Shown: positions 48,252 through 57,970 of the stretch, piece after piece | How the letters are laid out: each line of letters starts with the position of its first letter | Numbering within the stretch: position 1 is the stretch's first letter | Assembly (NCBI RefSeq): GCF_000280055.1 | Contig: NZ_ALAB01000027.1 | Location: 1 to 64,000 of the forward strand | From: Alishewanella aestuarii B11 | Lineage (GTDB): Bacteria; Pseudomonadota; Gammaproteobacteria; Enterobacterales; Alteromonadaceae | Reading direction: 5' to 3' | Length of the DNA stretch: 64,000 nt | Position numbers and translations under genes: made by a program | The notes under the pieces: model-generated | Database searches by the model: none | Seen by the model: the letters and a program-made list of their open reading frames with translations, nothing else | What the model was told of the DNA's origin: nothing

Positions 48252-49199
48252 ATGAAAAATAACACGAAGCCAAATGCAAATAACCACGTTGATAAAAGCA
48301 CTACCAAAACCAAACCGAGCTTTTGGACACATTTAGCTATCTCGCTGACCATCGTCGCCGGTGTGATAATCCCACAGTTAAAAGCGGCTGAGATCGAAGC
48401 GGCTCCCAGTTTTCAGGTAGAGGTGATAGGTGAAGGCAAACCAGTATTACTGATCCCCGGTTTAATGTCTGATAGCCGGATTTGGCAGAATACTGCTGCA
48501 GCGCTAAAGCAGGATTATCAGCTACATCTGATTAGTGTGGCCGGCTTTGCCGGCACACCGGCTATTGAGGGCGAACTATTACCCCGCTTGAAACAGGATT
48601 TGCTGCAGTACATTACTGAGCAACAACTGCAACAGCCGGCAGTAGTCGGTCATAGCCTGGGGGCTTTTTTGGCGTTCTCACTGGCGAGTAGCGCTCCTGA
48701 GCAAATAGGTACTGTGGTCGCGGTCGATGGCTTGCCCTATATTGCACCCATTTTTAGCCGCAATCCTGCAACCCAGGTTGCCGATATGCAGCAACAAGCT
48801 TTGCAAATTAGAGCTTATTATCGGCAACTGAATGGCGAACAACTTAAAGCCGGTGCGGCGCAGGGTATTTTTATTCAGGCCAGGGCGCCAGAGCATCAGC
48901 AACTGGTACTGGAGATGGCCGCGGCCTCCGATGCGAATAGCGTTGGCCAGGCGATGTATGAACTGCTCACCACGGACTTACGCCCTGAGGTTACCGCCAT
49001 TACCAGTAAAGTCTGGCTGTTGGGAGCCAGTGGTGCCCTGCCCGCTGCACAACAGCAACAGGCCGCCGCCCTTTATCAGCAGCAAATTGCCGGCATTGCT
49101 AATGCTACCCTGCTGATGAATACTACTAGCCGCCATTTTATGATGCTGGATGAGCCAGAGTGGTTTATCAGCACGCTGCGTCAGGCGTTACAGGAGTAA
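48252..49199 (+). CDS. Alpha/beta hydrolase
   Basis: This 315-residue protein has a positively charged N-terminus and one hydrophobic segment (about residues 27-45, THLAISLTIVAGVIIPQL), so it is membrane-anchored or exported. The hydrolase core has VGHSLGAFLAF (nucleophile Ser), the oxyanion region LLIPGLMSDSRIWQ and a late His in SRHFMMLDEP. The substrate is unknown. It is followed 7 bp later by an ECF sigma factor, which suggests a co-regulated pair. Confidence 0.85.
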   Translation: MKNNTKPNANNHVDKSTTKTKPSFWTHLAISLTIVAGVIIPQLKAAEIEAAPSFQVEVIGEGKPVLLIPGLMSDSRIWQNTAAALKQDYQLHLISVAGFAGTPAIEGELLPRLKQDLLQYITEQQLQQPAVVGHSLGAFLAFSLASSAPEQIGTVVAVDGLPYIAPIFSRNPATQVADMQQQALQIRAYYRQLNGEQLKAGAAQGIFIQARAPEHQQLVLEMAAASDANSVGQAMYELLTTDLRPEVTAITSKVWLLGASGALPAAQQQQAAALYQQQIAGIANATLLMNTTSRHFMMLDEPEWFISTLRQALQE

Positions 49200-49206
49200 G
49201 CTGATT

Positions 49207-50340
49207 ATGTCGGTTAGCATAGAACAACAATTACAACCCGATGTTACCGCTGCCATCGCCGGCGATATACAGGCCTTTAGCCGCCTGGTACAGCGCTGCC
49301 AAAATGGTATCAGCAGTATTGCACTGGCGATTGTGAAAGATTTAGACGCCAGTGAAGAAGTCTGTCAGCAGGTATTTATTGCGGCCTGGCAGCAACTGAA
49401 TGGCCTGCAGAATCCGGCCAGCTTTTTGCCCTGGCTGCGCCAGATCACCCGTTATCGTGCCTATAGCTATCTGCGTGAACAACGGGATGCGCAGATCGAG
49501 CGAGGCACTGACGCTGAAGCCTTGCTGGAGAGTTTTGCCAGCGACAGCAGCCCGGCCGACGAATTACTGCGCAGCGAGCAGGCCACGCTAATCCGTAACC
49601 TGCTGGATGAGCTGCCGCCTGAGAGCCGGGAAATCGTACTGCTGTTTTACCGTGAAGAACAAAATAGCCAACAGGTTGCCAGTTTATTAGGGCTGACTGA
49701 GACCAATGTCCGGAAAAAACTGCAGCGGGTGCGGGAAATGCTAAAAGAGCAGCTATTAGCCAGATATGGCAAGCTGATTTTAAGCACTGCGCCAGGTGTG
49801 GGCCTTAGCAGTGCTGTGCTTAGCGCTTTATTAGTCGGTAGTCCACCTGCAGCTGCCGCAACTGCCAGTGCTATGGCAGCACAGAGCAGCGGCCTGGCAA
49901 AATTTGGCTGGCTATTTAGTGGGGCGCTATTTGGCGCGCTCGGCGGCATGCTCGGTGTGTTGCTGGGGATGCGCGCGCCACTAAAAAATGCCGCCAGTAA
50001 TCACGAGCGCAGTCGCTTATTACGTTATCGGAATCAGGCTTTGGCTTGGGTTGGCTTCTCAGGCATATTACTAGCTGCCGCATACGAATTTACCGCTGGC
50101 GCCATAGCACCGCTGCTAGCCTTTGTGTTGTTTATGACCGGCGTGGCTTATCTGCAACTTCGGGTATGGCAAACCATTAAACCGCGCTTATTGGCAAAAG
50201 CCGCACAGAGTGCAGCAGCGAAACGGCAGTATCGCAACAATCTGCTCTGGTGTTGGTTTGGCATGCTCGGTGGCGCGACAGCCGGTTTTGCCGGCTTGAT
50301 AGCAGGGCTAGTTAAAAACGGCCGCTGGTTTTGGAGCTAA
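49207..50340 (+). CDS. ECF-type sigma factor with C-terminal membrane region
   Basis: This 377-residue protein has sigma region 2 at about residues 20-95 (VCQQVFIAAWQQLNGLQNPASFLPWLRQITRYRAYSYLREQ) and sigma region 4 at about 135-185 (LPPESREIVLLFYREEQNSQQVASLLGLTETNVRKKLQRVREML). A C-terminal extension with several glycine-rich hydrophobic segments (GALFGALGGMLGVLLGM, AWVGFSGILLAAAYEF, WFGMLGGATAGFAGLIAG) probably spans the membrane. Such fused sigma factors may be held at the membrane without a separate anti-sigma factor. ATG 49207 is chosen over an upstream extension. Confidence 0.85.
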   Translation: MSVSIEQQLQPDVTAAIAGDIQAFSRLVQRCQNGISSIALAIVKDLDASEEVCQQVFIAAWQQLNGLQNPASFLPWLRQITRYRAYSYLREQRDAQIERGTDAEALLESFASDSSPADELLRSEQATLIRNLLDELPPESREIVLLFYREEQNSQQVASLLGLTETNVRKKLQRVREMLKEQLLARYGKLILSTAPGVGLSSAVLSALLVGSPPAAAATASAMAAQSSGLAKFGWLFSGALFGALGGMLGVLLGMRAPLKNAASNHERSRLLRYRNQALAWVGFSGILLAAAYEFTAGAIAPLLAFVLFMTGVAYLQLRVWQTIKPRLLAKAAQSAAAKRQYRNNLLWCWFGMLGGATAGFAGLIAGLVKNGRWFWS

Positions 50341-50370
50341 AAAAACGCCGGCATCAGCGCCGGCGTTTTT
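50341..50370. terminator. Bidirectional terminator between the sigma gene and greA
   Basis: AACGCCGGC/GCCGGCGTT form a 9-bp stem with a 6-base loop, with A residues on one side and T residues on the other. It serves both converging transcripts. Confidence 0.92.
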
Positions 50371-50387
50371 AATGCAGAATTTAAAAC

Positions 50388-50864
50388 TTACAGATACTGT
50401 ACGTCCGTGATTTCATATTCCACCACGCCTTTTGGCGTCGTAATATTAACCACTTCATCTGCTGTTTTGCCAATCAGGCCACGGGCGATCGGTGAATTCA
50501 CCGAAATCAGATTATTTTTAATATCCGCTTCGTCATCACCGACAATCCGGTAGGTCACTTCTTCATCCGTATCCAGATTCAGAATGGTGACGGTAGCGCC
50601 AAAGATCACCTTGCCGCTATTTGGCAGCTTGGTCACATCAATGATTTGCGCATTGGACAACTTGGCTTCAATATCCTGAATGCGGCCTTCAATAAAACCC
50701 TGCTGTTCACGGGCGGCATGATACTCAGCGTTTTCTTTTAAATCGCCATGCGCACGCGCTTCGGCAATCGCCAGGATCACCGCCGGGCGCTTTACCGTTT
50801 TTAGCTCGTTCAGCTCAGCGCGCAGTGCTTCTGCGCCCTGAACTGTCATCGGGATTAAACTCAT
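50388..50864 (-). CDS. greA: Transcription elongation factor GreA
   Basis: This 158-residue factor rescues backtracked RNA polymerase. The N-terminal coiled coil has [54 protein letters not shown], with the catalytic acidic tip at DLKENAEY; the C-terminal FKBP-like domain follows. The start overlaps the carB stop by 4 bp, the arrangement seen in related genomes. Confidence 0.97.
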   Translation of the reverse strand: MSLIPMTVQGAEALRAELNELKTVKRPAVILAIAEARAHGDLKENAEYHAAREQQGFIEGRIQDIEAKLSNAQIIDVTKLPNSGKVIFGATVTILNLDTDEEVTYRIVGDDEADIKNNLISVNSPIARGLIGKTADEVVNITTPKGVVEYEITDVQYL

Positions 50865-53800
50865 CCGTTAACTCTCTTATGCAATTCCTGTACAGATACG
50901 ACATTAGCAAAAGCACTGGCCGCATTGGCTTTTACCGTAGCAAAAGCGGCATTCAGCGTTGTCGTGTAGTTTACCTTATGCTGTAAGGCGCCACGACGCA
51001 GCATTTTGGAGTCTTCTATGGCCTGGCGCCCTTCGGTGGTATTTACCACATAGCTGTATTCACCGTTTTTAATCCGGTCCAGCATATTCGGACGACCTTC
51101 GAACACTTTATTGACTACACGGCACTCAATACCGGCTGCTTTTAAGGCTGCTGCCGTACCGCCACTGGCATCCAGTTCAAAACCAGATTCCACCATACGT
51201 TTAGCTAACTCAACCACGCGCACTTTATCGCTGTCGCGTACAGAAAGCAAGGCACGGCCACCGGTCGGGATCATAATGCCACAGCCCAGTTCCGCTTTCG
51301 CAAAGGCCTCTTCGAAGGTATTACCTACCCCCATTACTTCACCGGTAGAACGCATTTCCGGGCCAAGGATCGGATCGACGCCCGGGAATTTATTAAACGG
51401 GATCACCACTTCTTTTACTGAGAAGTACGGCGGAATAATCTCTTTGGTAATGCCCTGCTCTGCCAGCGAACGGCCTGCCATACAGCGGGCACCGACTTTG
51501 GCTACGGCGACGCCGGTGGCTTTCGAGACGAACGGCACGGTGCGGGCTGCACGCGGGTTAACTTCAATTAAGTACACTTCGCCATCTTTGACTGCGAACT
51601 GGGTATTCATCAAGCCAACTACGCCCAGCTCCAGTGCCAGTTTACGCACCTGCTCACGCATCAGATCCTGAATTTGCTGCGACAAGCTATGTGGTGGCAG
51701 CGTACAAGCCGAGTCACCTGAATGCACACCGGCTTGTTCGATATGTTCCATAATGCCGCCGATCACGACCTCTTTACCGTCACAGATGGCGTCGATATCA
51801 ACTTCAATAGCATCATCCAGGAAGTTATCCAGCAATACCGGCGAGTCATTCGACACGCTTACCGCTTCGTTCATATAACGGCGCAGGTCTTGCTCGTCAT
51901 AAACGATTTCCATCGCCCGGCCGCCCAATACATAAGACGGGCGTACTACCATCGGGTAGCCGATTTCCGGCGCTTTAGCCAAGGCTTCATCAAAGCTGGT
52001 AACGGTGACGTTTTTCGGCTGCTTTAAGCCTAAACGATTCACCGCTTGCTGGAAGCGCTCACGGTCTTCGGCGCGGTCAATCGCATCCGGTGATGTACCA
52101 ATAATTGGCACACCGTTCGCTTCTAAAGCACGAGCTAACTTCAGTGGCGTTTGGCCACCGTATTGCACTATGACACCCTTTGGCTGTTCTTTGCGCACAA
52201 TTTCCAGCACATCTTCCAGCGTAATCGGCTCGAAATACAAACGATCTGAAGTGTCGTAATCCGTAGAAACCGTTTCCGGGTTACAGTTCACCATAATGGT
52301 TTCATAACCGTCTTCACGCAGCGCTAACGCCGCGTGCACACAGCAATAGTCGAATTCGATACCCTGGCCAATACGGTTCGGGCCACCACCGATAATCATA
52401 ATCTTATCGCGGTTGCTCGGTGCCGCTTCGCACTCTTCATCGTAAGTGCTGTACATATAGGCGGTGTTTGAAGCAAATTCTGCAGCACAAGTATCAACCC
52501 GCTTATAGACCGGGTGAATGTTATAGCTGTAGCGTTTTTTGCGCACTTCGGCTTCGCTAACACCCAGCACCTCAGCAATACGTTTGTCGGCAAAACCTTT
52601 ACGTTTTAAGCGGGCAATCCGCGCTTCGTCCAAGGCAGCAAAGCCGTCAACACTCAGTGCCTGTTCTTCTTTTACCAGATCTTCAATTTGCACCAGGAAC
52701 CAGGGATCGATCTTAGTCAGATTAAAGATCTCGTCCATGCTCATGCCAAAGCGGAAGGCATCGGCGATATACCAAATACGGTGCGCGCCCGGCTCGCGCA
52801 GTTCACGGATAATCTTTTCTTTGGCTTCCGAGGCATTGATATCAATAATCGGGTCTAAACCTGAGACACCAATCTCTAAACCACGCAGGGCTTTTTGCAG
52901 CGATTCCTGCTGGTTACGGCCAATCGCCATTACCTCACCCACTGATTTCATCTGGGTAGTTAAGCGATCGTTAGCACCGGCAAATTTTTCAAAGTTAAAG
53001 CGCGGCACCTTGGTCACCACGTAATCGATACTCGGCTCGAATGATGCTGGGGTGACACCACCGGTAATATCGTTGGCCAGTTCGTCCAGGGTATAACCTA
53101 CCGCCAGTTTGGCAGCGACCTTGGCAATTGGGAAGCCAGTCGCTTTCGAAGCCAGTGCTGATGAGCGGGAAACCCGCGGGTTCATTTCGATAATGACCAT
53201 CCGGCCATCAACTGGGTTAATACCGAACTGCACGTTCGAACCACCGGTTTCAACGCCGATTTCACGCAATACCGCCAACGAGGCGTTACGCATAATCTGG
53301 TATTCTTTGTCAGTCAGGGTTTGCGCCGGCGCTACGGTGATCGAGTCACCGGTGTGAACGCCCATCGGATCGAAGTTTTCAATCGAACAGACGATAATGC
53401 AGTTATCGTTCTTGTCGCGCACCACTTCCATCTCGTACTCTTTCCAACCGATTAACGATTCGTCAATCAGCAGCTCTTTGGTCGGCGACAGATCCAGACC
53501 ACGGGTACAGATTTCTTCAAATTCTTCGCGGTTATAGGCAATACCACCGCCTGACCCACCCATGGTGAATGACGGGCGGATAATACAAGGGAAACCGATC
53601 GTTTCCAGTACCTGATAGGCTTCTTCCATCGAGTGGGCTAAACCGGCGCGTGGACAAGCTAAACCGATAGAGCGCATCGCTTTATCGAAGCGGCTGCGAT
53701 CTTCAGCTTTATCAATGGCATCAGCCGTGGCGCCGATCATTTCGACATTGTATTTCGCCAGTACACCGTGACGCTCTAAATCCAGCGCACAGTTCAGTGC

Positions 53801-54082
53801 CGTCTGGCCACCCATGGTCGGCAGTACAGCGCACGGGCGCTCTTTTTCGATAATCTTTTCTACTACCTGCCAGTGGATTGGTTCAATATAGGTGGCATCG
53901 GCCATTTCCGGATCGGTCATAATGGTGGCCGGGTTAGAGTTCACCAGAATAACGCGGTAGCCTTCTTCTTTTAAGGCTTTACAGGCTTGAGCGCCTGAAT
54001 AGTCGAACTCACAGGCCTGGCCGATCACGATAGGGCCAGCGCCTAAGATCAGAATACTTTTTAGGTCGGTACGTTTTGGCAT
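50861..54082 (-). CDS. carB: Carbamoyl-phosphate synthase large subunit
   Basis: This 1073-residue enzyme makes carbamoyl phosphate for pyrimidines and arginine. It has two homologous ATP-grasp halves. The first contains [20 protein letters not shown] and the second [18 protein letters not shown]. An oligomerisation domain lies between them, and an MGS-like regulatory domain is at the C-terminus (about 940 on). Complete. It is separated from carA by a palindromic intergenic repeat. Confidence 0.98.
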   Translation of the reverse strand: MPKRTDLKSILILGAGPIVIGQACEFDYSGAQACKALKEEGYRVILVNSNPATIMTDPEMADATYIEPIHWQVVEKIIEKERPCAVLPTMGGQTALNCALDLERHGVLAKYNVEMIGATADAIDKAEDRSRFDKAMRSIGLACPRAGLAHSMEEAYQVLETIGFPCIIRPSFTMGGSGGGIAYNREEFEEICTRGLDLSPTKELLIDESLIGWKEYEMEVVRDKNDNCIIVCSIENFDPMGVHTGDSITVAPAQTLTDKEYQIMRNASLAVLREIGVETGGSNVQFGINPVDGRMVIIEMNPRVSRSSALASKATGFPIAKVAAKLAVGYTLDELANDITGGVTPASFEPSIDYVVTKVPRFNFEKFAGANDRLTTQMKSVGEVMAIGRNQQESLQKALRGLEIGVSGLDPIIDINASEAKEKIIRELREPGAHRIWYIADAFRFGMSMDEIFNLTKIDPWFLVQIEDLVKEEQALSVDGFAALDEARIARLKRKGFADKRIAEVLGVSEAEVRKKRYSYNIHPVYKRVDTCAAEFASNTAYMYSTYDEECEAAPSNRDKIMIIGGGPNRIGQGIEFDYCCVHAALALREDGYETIMVNCNPETVSTDYDTSDRLYFEPITLEDVLEIVRKEQPKGVIVQYGGQTPLKLARALEANGVPIIGTSPDAIDRAEDRERFQQAVNRLGLKQPKNVTVTSFDEALAKAPEIGYPMVVRPSYVLGGRAMEIVYDEQDLRRYMNEAVSVSNDSPVLLDNFLDDAIEVDIDAICDGKEVVIGGIMEHIEQAGVHSGDSACTLPPHSLSQQIQDLMREQVRKLALELGVVGLMNTQFAVKDGEVYLIEVNPRAARTVPFVSKATGVAVAKVGARCMAGRSLAEQGITKEIIPPYFSVKEVVIPFNKFPGVDPILGPEMRSTGEVMGVGNTFEEAFAKAELGCGIMIPTGGRALLSVRDSDKVRVVELAKRMVESGFELDASGGTAAALKAAGIECRVVNKVFEGRPNMLDRIKNGEYSYVVNTTEGRQAIEDSKMLRRGALQHKVNYTTTLNAAFATVKANAASAFANVVSVQELHKRVNG

Positions 54083-54109
54083 TGCAGTAAATCTCCGTAA
54101 TTCTTTCTT

Positions 54110-54240
54110 GGCTTATCCCCTTCATCCTTGAAGATACGGGGGTGTTGGCTGCCTTCTCTTACCCCAGTCACATAGTATCCTATGCTCCTGGAGATGCGCT
54201 CAGTTGCCGCCTACCCGTATCTCCAATGATTTTGGGTATA
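54110..54240. repeat. Putative palindromic intergenic repeat between carB and carA
   Basis: AGATACGGG (54132-54140) and CCCGTATCT (54214-54222) form a 9-bp inverted repeat enclosing about 73 bp, and GGGTATA lies close to the carA stop. The segment TATGCTCCTGGAGATGCGCTCAGTT-like and GCCGCCTACCC resemble dispersed intergenic repeats I associate with Alteromonadales genomes. Only one copy is visible here, so its family status is unproven. Confidence 0.5.
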
Positions 54241-54243
54241 GGC

Positions 54244-55368
54244 TTAAGCCTTTTGCATTAATGCGATAAAGTGGTCGAACAGCTCTGAGGCTTCGTGCGG
54301 GCCGGGGCTCGCTTCCGGGTGGCCTTGAAAACTGAATGCCGGTTTATCAGTACGGTGGATCCCTTGCAGGGTGCCGTCGAATAACGATTTATGGGTAGCG
54401 CGTAAGTTAGCCGGTAAACTGGCCTCTTCTACCGCAAAACCGTGGTTCTGCGCAGTAATCAGCACCCGTTTGGTGTCGAGGTTTTGTACCGGGTGGTTAC
54501 CACCATGATGGCCTAACGCCATTTTTACCGTCTTAGCGCCGCTGGCCAGGGCCAGTAACTGGTGACCTAAGCAGATACCAAAGATCGGAATATCGGTCTC
54601 TAAAAAGGCTTTAATCGCTTCGATGGCATAGGTGCAAGGTGCTGGGTCACCCGGGCCATTAGATAAGAAAATACCATCCGGGTTTAAGGCCAGTACGTCA
54701 GCGGCAGGGGTTTGCGCCGGTACTACGGTCAGTTTACAGCCGCGGTCCGCTAACATACGCAGGATATTGCGTTTCACACCAAAGTCATATGCTACGACAT
54801 GGAAGCGCTCGGCGGCAGCGGCCTGATGGCCCACGCCCAGCTGCCAGCTACCTTCGGTCCACTGATAAGGTGCGCTGACGGTGACTTCTTTTGCCAAATC
54901 CATCCCCGATAAACCCGGAAAGCCTTTGGCTAGTTGCAGTGCTTTAGCTTCATCCAGGTTATCACCGGCCATAATACAGCCGTTCTGGGCGCCTTTTTCA
55001 CGCAGGATCCGGGTTAATTTGCGGGTATCGATATCGGCGATGCCGAGAATATTGTTGTTTTGTAAATATTGACTAAGAGAGAGTTGGTTGCGGAAATTGC
55101 TGGCTAACAGCGGGAGGTCACGGATGATTAGGCCTTTCGCCCAAATCTTGCCGGATTCCTCATCTTCCTCATTGGTTCCGGTATTGCCGATATGAGGATA
55201 GGTAAGAGTCACAATTTGTTCTGCGTATGAGGGGTCAGTTAAAATTTCCTGATACCCGGTCATCGAGGTGTTAAATACTACCTCACCAACAGAAACTCCT
55301 TCGGCGCCAATGGCTGTACCGCGAAATACGGTGCCGTCTTCCAGTACGAGCAGGGCGGACTTAGTCAA
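54244..55368 (-). CDS. carA: Carbamoyl-phosphate synthase small subunit
   Basis: This 374-residue glutamine amidotransferase supplies ammonia to CarB. The class I nucleophile Cys is in [19 protein letters not shown], and His and Glu are in [14 protein letters not shown]. The start is a TTG at 55368, with GGAGG five bases upstream; translation from it begins [16 protein letters not shown], matching other CarA proteins. An open extension to 55515 lacks family similarity. Confidence 0.96.
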   Translation of the reverse strand: MTKSALLVLEDGTVFRGTAIGAEGVSVGEVVFNTSMTGYQEILTDPSYAEQIVTLTYPHIGNTGTNEEDEESGKIWAKGLIIRDLPLLASNFRNQLSLSQYLQNNNILGIADIDTRKLTRILREKGAQNGCIMAGDNLDEAKALQLAKGFPGLSGMDLAKEVTVSAPYQWTEGSWQLGVGHQAAAAERFHVVAYDFGVKRNILRMLADRGCKLTVVPAQTPAADVLALNPDGIFLSNGPGDPAPCTYAIEAIKAFLETDIPIFGICLGHQLLALASGAKTVKMALGHHGGNHPVQNLDTKRVLITAQNHGFAVEEASLPANLRATHKSLFDGTLQGIHRTDKPAFSFQGHPEASPGPHEASELFDHFIALMQKA

Positions 55369-55618
55369 AATAACCTCCAAACAGCAAAAAACGGGCGAAA
55401 ACCAGTGGCGTTTTACAACCCGTTTTGACCTAAAATTCTGATACCCGTATTTACCGTGCGCTAACAGTTCCCGGTAATGATAACAAAACCAGGACATCTT
55501 CCAGCGTACGGGCAAACCTGCTTATTTTAGGTGATAAGCGCTAATTTGGCTATGACTATTTTTTGTTTTTACAAAAATAGCGGCTTTAACACGTTTTTTT
55601 GTTAAATGCCGCAAAAGT

Positions 55619-56428
55619 TTAATCTAACTTTGGCAAACCCAGCACTTGTTGCATGGTATAAAGTCCTGGCTGCTTATTTTGCAACCATAAAGCAGCGCGC
55701 AGTGCGCCTTGCGCAAAGGTGTTACGGCTTGATGCTTTGTGGGTAATTTCCAGCCTTTCGCCAAGATCTGCAAACAGCGCGGTATGATCGCCAATAATGT
55801 CGCCGCCCCTTACTGTGGCAAAGCCGATAGTTTGTTGCGGCCGCTCACCAATCATGCCTTCGCGACCATAGACGGCAACCTCGTTCAGGTTACGGCCAAG
55901 GCTACGGGCAATGCTGGCACCTATTGCCATTGCAGTACCCGACGGCGAGTCCTTTTTAAAACGGTGGTGCGCTTCGATAATCTCAATATCCGCCGTATTC
56001 CCCATCACTCTGGCGGCAGTTTGTGCCAGATGTAGCAGCAAATTCACGCCGACACTCATATTTGGCGCCCAGACAATCGGGATCTGCGTACTGGCTTGTT
56101 GAATTATCTGATACTGGGCATCGGTTAAGCCGGTGACGCCAATCACCATGGCTTTACGCTCAGCCACGCAGAGTGCCAGCTGGGCTAACATCGGCTCGGG
56201 CATGGTAAAATCGACCCATACTTCAGCTTGCTGCACTGCCGCGGCGGCAGTAGCGCTCAGCGCCAGCCCGATTTTACCGCAGCCGGCCAGTTCGCCGGCA
56301 TCAAGCCCCACTAACTCGGAACCGGATCTCACCGTTGCTGCTGTGAGCTGTATTTGCTGTTCTTTTGCTACCGTCACCAAAGCCCGGCCCATACGGCCAT
56401 TGGCACCAAAGATCCCAATTGAGGTCAT
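55619..56428 (-). CDS. dapB: 4-hydroxy-tetrahydrodipicolinate reductase
   Basis: This 269-residue lysine/diaminopimelate pathway enzyme has the NAD(P)H-binding motif GIFGANGRMGRAL, the active-site block EIIEAHHRFKKDSPSGTAM and VYGREGMIGERP. Full length. It lies upstream of carA with about 250 bp between the coding regions, the order found in related genomes. Confidence 0.97.
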   Translation of the reverse strand: MTSIGIFGANGRMGRALVTVAKEQQIQLTAATVRSGSELVGLDAGELAGCGKIGLALSATAAAAVQQAEVWVDFTMPEPMLAQLALCVAERKAMVIGVTGLTDAQYQIIQQASTQIPIVWAPNMSVGVNLLLHLAQTAARVMGNTADIEIIEAHHRFKKDSPSGTAMAIGASIARSLGRNLNEVAVYGREGMIGERPQQTIGFATVRGGDIIGDHTALFADLGERLEITHKASSRNTFAQGALRAALWLQNKQPGLYTMQQVLGLPKLD

Positions 56429-56623
56429 ACTCTACCCTGCGTTCTATCAATCATAAAAATGGACAAGTTAGCGCATTATACTCAAGTCACCAAAGGATGC
56501 CCGCTTCTGTGATCAGGAAATGTAGATTGAGAAAGTTACCAGCAGATACGGAATGCCCTTGGCGATCGCTTAACCAAACGAACACCAAGAGCCAACACGG
56601 TAGTTCGGCATAGGTTATATGCC

Positions 56624-56714
56624 AACTAAGCACTAAGCACTAAGCACTAAGCACTAAACATTCAACACTCAACATTCAACATTCAACATTCAACATTCAA
56701 CACTAAAAACTAAA
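56624..56714. repeat. Heptamer tandem repeat (13 units)
   Basis: Thirteen 7-bp units in a row fall into two related types, CACTAAG/CACTAAA and CATTCAA/CACTCAA, over 91 bp. The run overlaps the TAG stop of the following alcohol dehydrogenase gene (56710-56712). The rest of the 56429-56623 gap shows nothing else. Confidence 0.9.
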
Positions 56715-57864
56715 CCGCCCGTTGCAGAATACTGCGGCTCACTTCCGGCGTAATATCCCGATGTTCGCCGAGCTTTAGCATCTTATGCTGTACCAGTTTG
56801 TCGACCAGCTTATCAACGGCATCGGCTTTGATACCATAGTCAGCCAGACGGGTAGGTACGCCCATCCGCTCAAAGAATTGCCGGGTGTGGCTGATGGCCT
56901 CGTCAATCAACCGCTCTTGGTCCTGATGCTGAAGTTGCCAGACACGCTGGCCATATTGCAGCAACTTGGCGCCTTTAGTAGCGCGTTGTTGCTGCATGAG
57001 TGCCGGCAACACTATCGCCAGTGTTTGTGCATGATCCAAGCCATAGAGCGCAGTAATTTCATGGCCAATCATATGAGTCGCCCAATCCTGCGGCACGCCC
57101 TGGCCAATCAGGCCATTCAGTGCCATGGTCGCGGCCCACATCACATTAGCGCGCACATCATAGTTTTCTGGTTCCGCCAACGCTTTCGGGCCCTCTTCAA
57201 TCAGCGTTTGCAGTAAGCCCTCAGCAAAACGGTCCTGCACCGGTGCATTGACTGGATAAGTCAGATACTGCTCCATCACATGCACAAAGGCATCGACCAC
57301 GCCATTGGCCACCTGCTTCGGTGGCAAGCTGTACGTGACAGTCGGATCCAAAATAGCAAATTGCGGGAACACCAGCTCACTGCTAAAAGCCAGCTTTTGC
57401 TGGGTTTCATAGCGGGTAACGACTGAATTGCCATTACTCTCCGAGCCAGTCGCGGGTAGCGTCAGCACACAACCCAGAGGCACTGCCGTTGTGACCTTAG
57501 CACCTTTGGCCAGAATATCCCAGGGATCGCCGTTAAATACGGCGGCAGCCGCAACAAATTTGGCGCCATCAATTACGCTGCCACCGCCGACCGCCAGAAT
57601 ATACTCAATGCCCTGCTCTTTCACTAACGTCGTTGCCCGCATCAGCGTTTCAAAAGCGGGATTTGGCTCAACACCAGCAAACTCAACAAAACTGACACCT
57701 GCGAGTGCATTAACCACCTGTTGATAGACGCCATTGCGTTTAATCGAACCACCGCCGTAGATCAGTAGTACTTTTTTATCTTTGGGTACCAGATGCGCTA
57801 GTTCACTGATTTGGTCTTTACCAAACACAATACGAGTGGCGTTTTGATAGGAAAAGTTAAACAT
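56710..57864 (-). CDS. yqhD: NADP-dependent iron-containing alcohol dehydrogenase (YqhD-like)
   Basis: This 384-residue enzyme reduces aldehydes such as acrolein and glyoxal with NADPH. The cofactor motif is LIYGGGSIKRNG with AVGGGSVIDGAKF, and metal ligands lie in VVDAFVHVMEQY and GHEITALYGLDHAQTLA. The length and the whole sequence match YqhD. Single gene with its own 5' region. Its last codons run into a heptamer repeat. Confidence 0.9.
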   Translation of the reverse strand: MFNFSYQNATRIVFGKDQISELAHLVPKDKKVLLIYGGGSIKRNGVYQQVVNALAGVSFVEFAGVEPNPAFETLMRATTLVKEQGIEYILAVGGGSVIDGAKFVAAAAVFNGDPWDILAKGAKVTTAVPLGCVLTLPATGSESNGNSVVTRYETQQKLAFSSELVFPQFAILDPTVTYSLPPKQVANGVVDAFVHVMEQYLTYPVNAPVQDRFAEGLLQTLIEEGPKALAEPENYDVRANVMWAATMALNGLIGQGVPQDWATHMIGHEITALYGLDHAQTLAIVLPALMQQQRATKGAKLLQYGQRVWQLQHQDQERLIDEAISHTRQFFERMGVPTRLADYGIKADAVDKLVDKLVQHKMLKLGEHRDITPEVSRSILQRAV

Positions 57865-57970
57865 GCACAGGCTCCATAGCTGTCAGACGAAATGTCTTAA
57901 TGCTATGGGGTTGCGGGCATCCCGGATCAAGTTAAATGGCCATTTAACTGTTGTTTGCTGCTTATTTCGA

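Noticed and set aside
55369-55515. 49-residue N-terminal extension of CarA
   Set aside because: A TTG with GGAGG five bases upstream at 55368 gives the normal CarA start; the extension has no family similarity.
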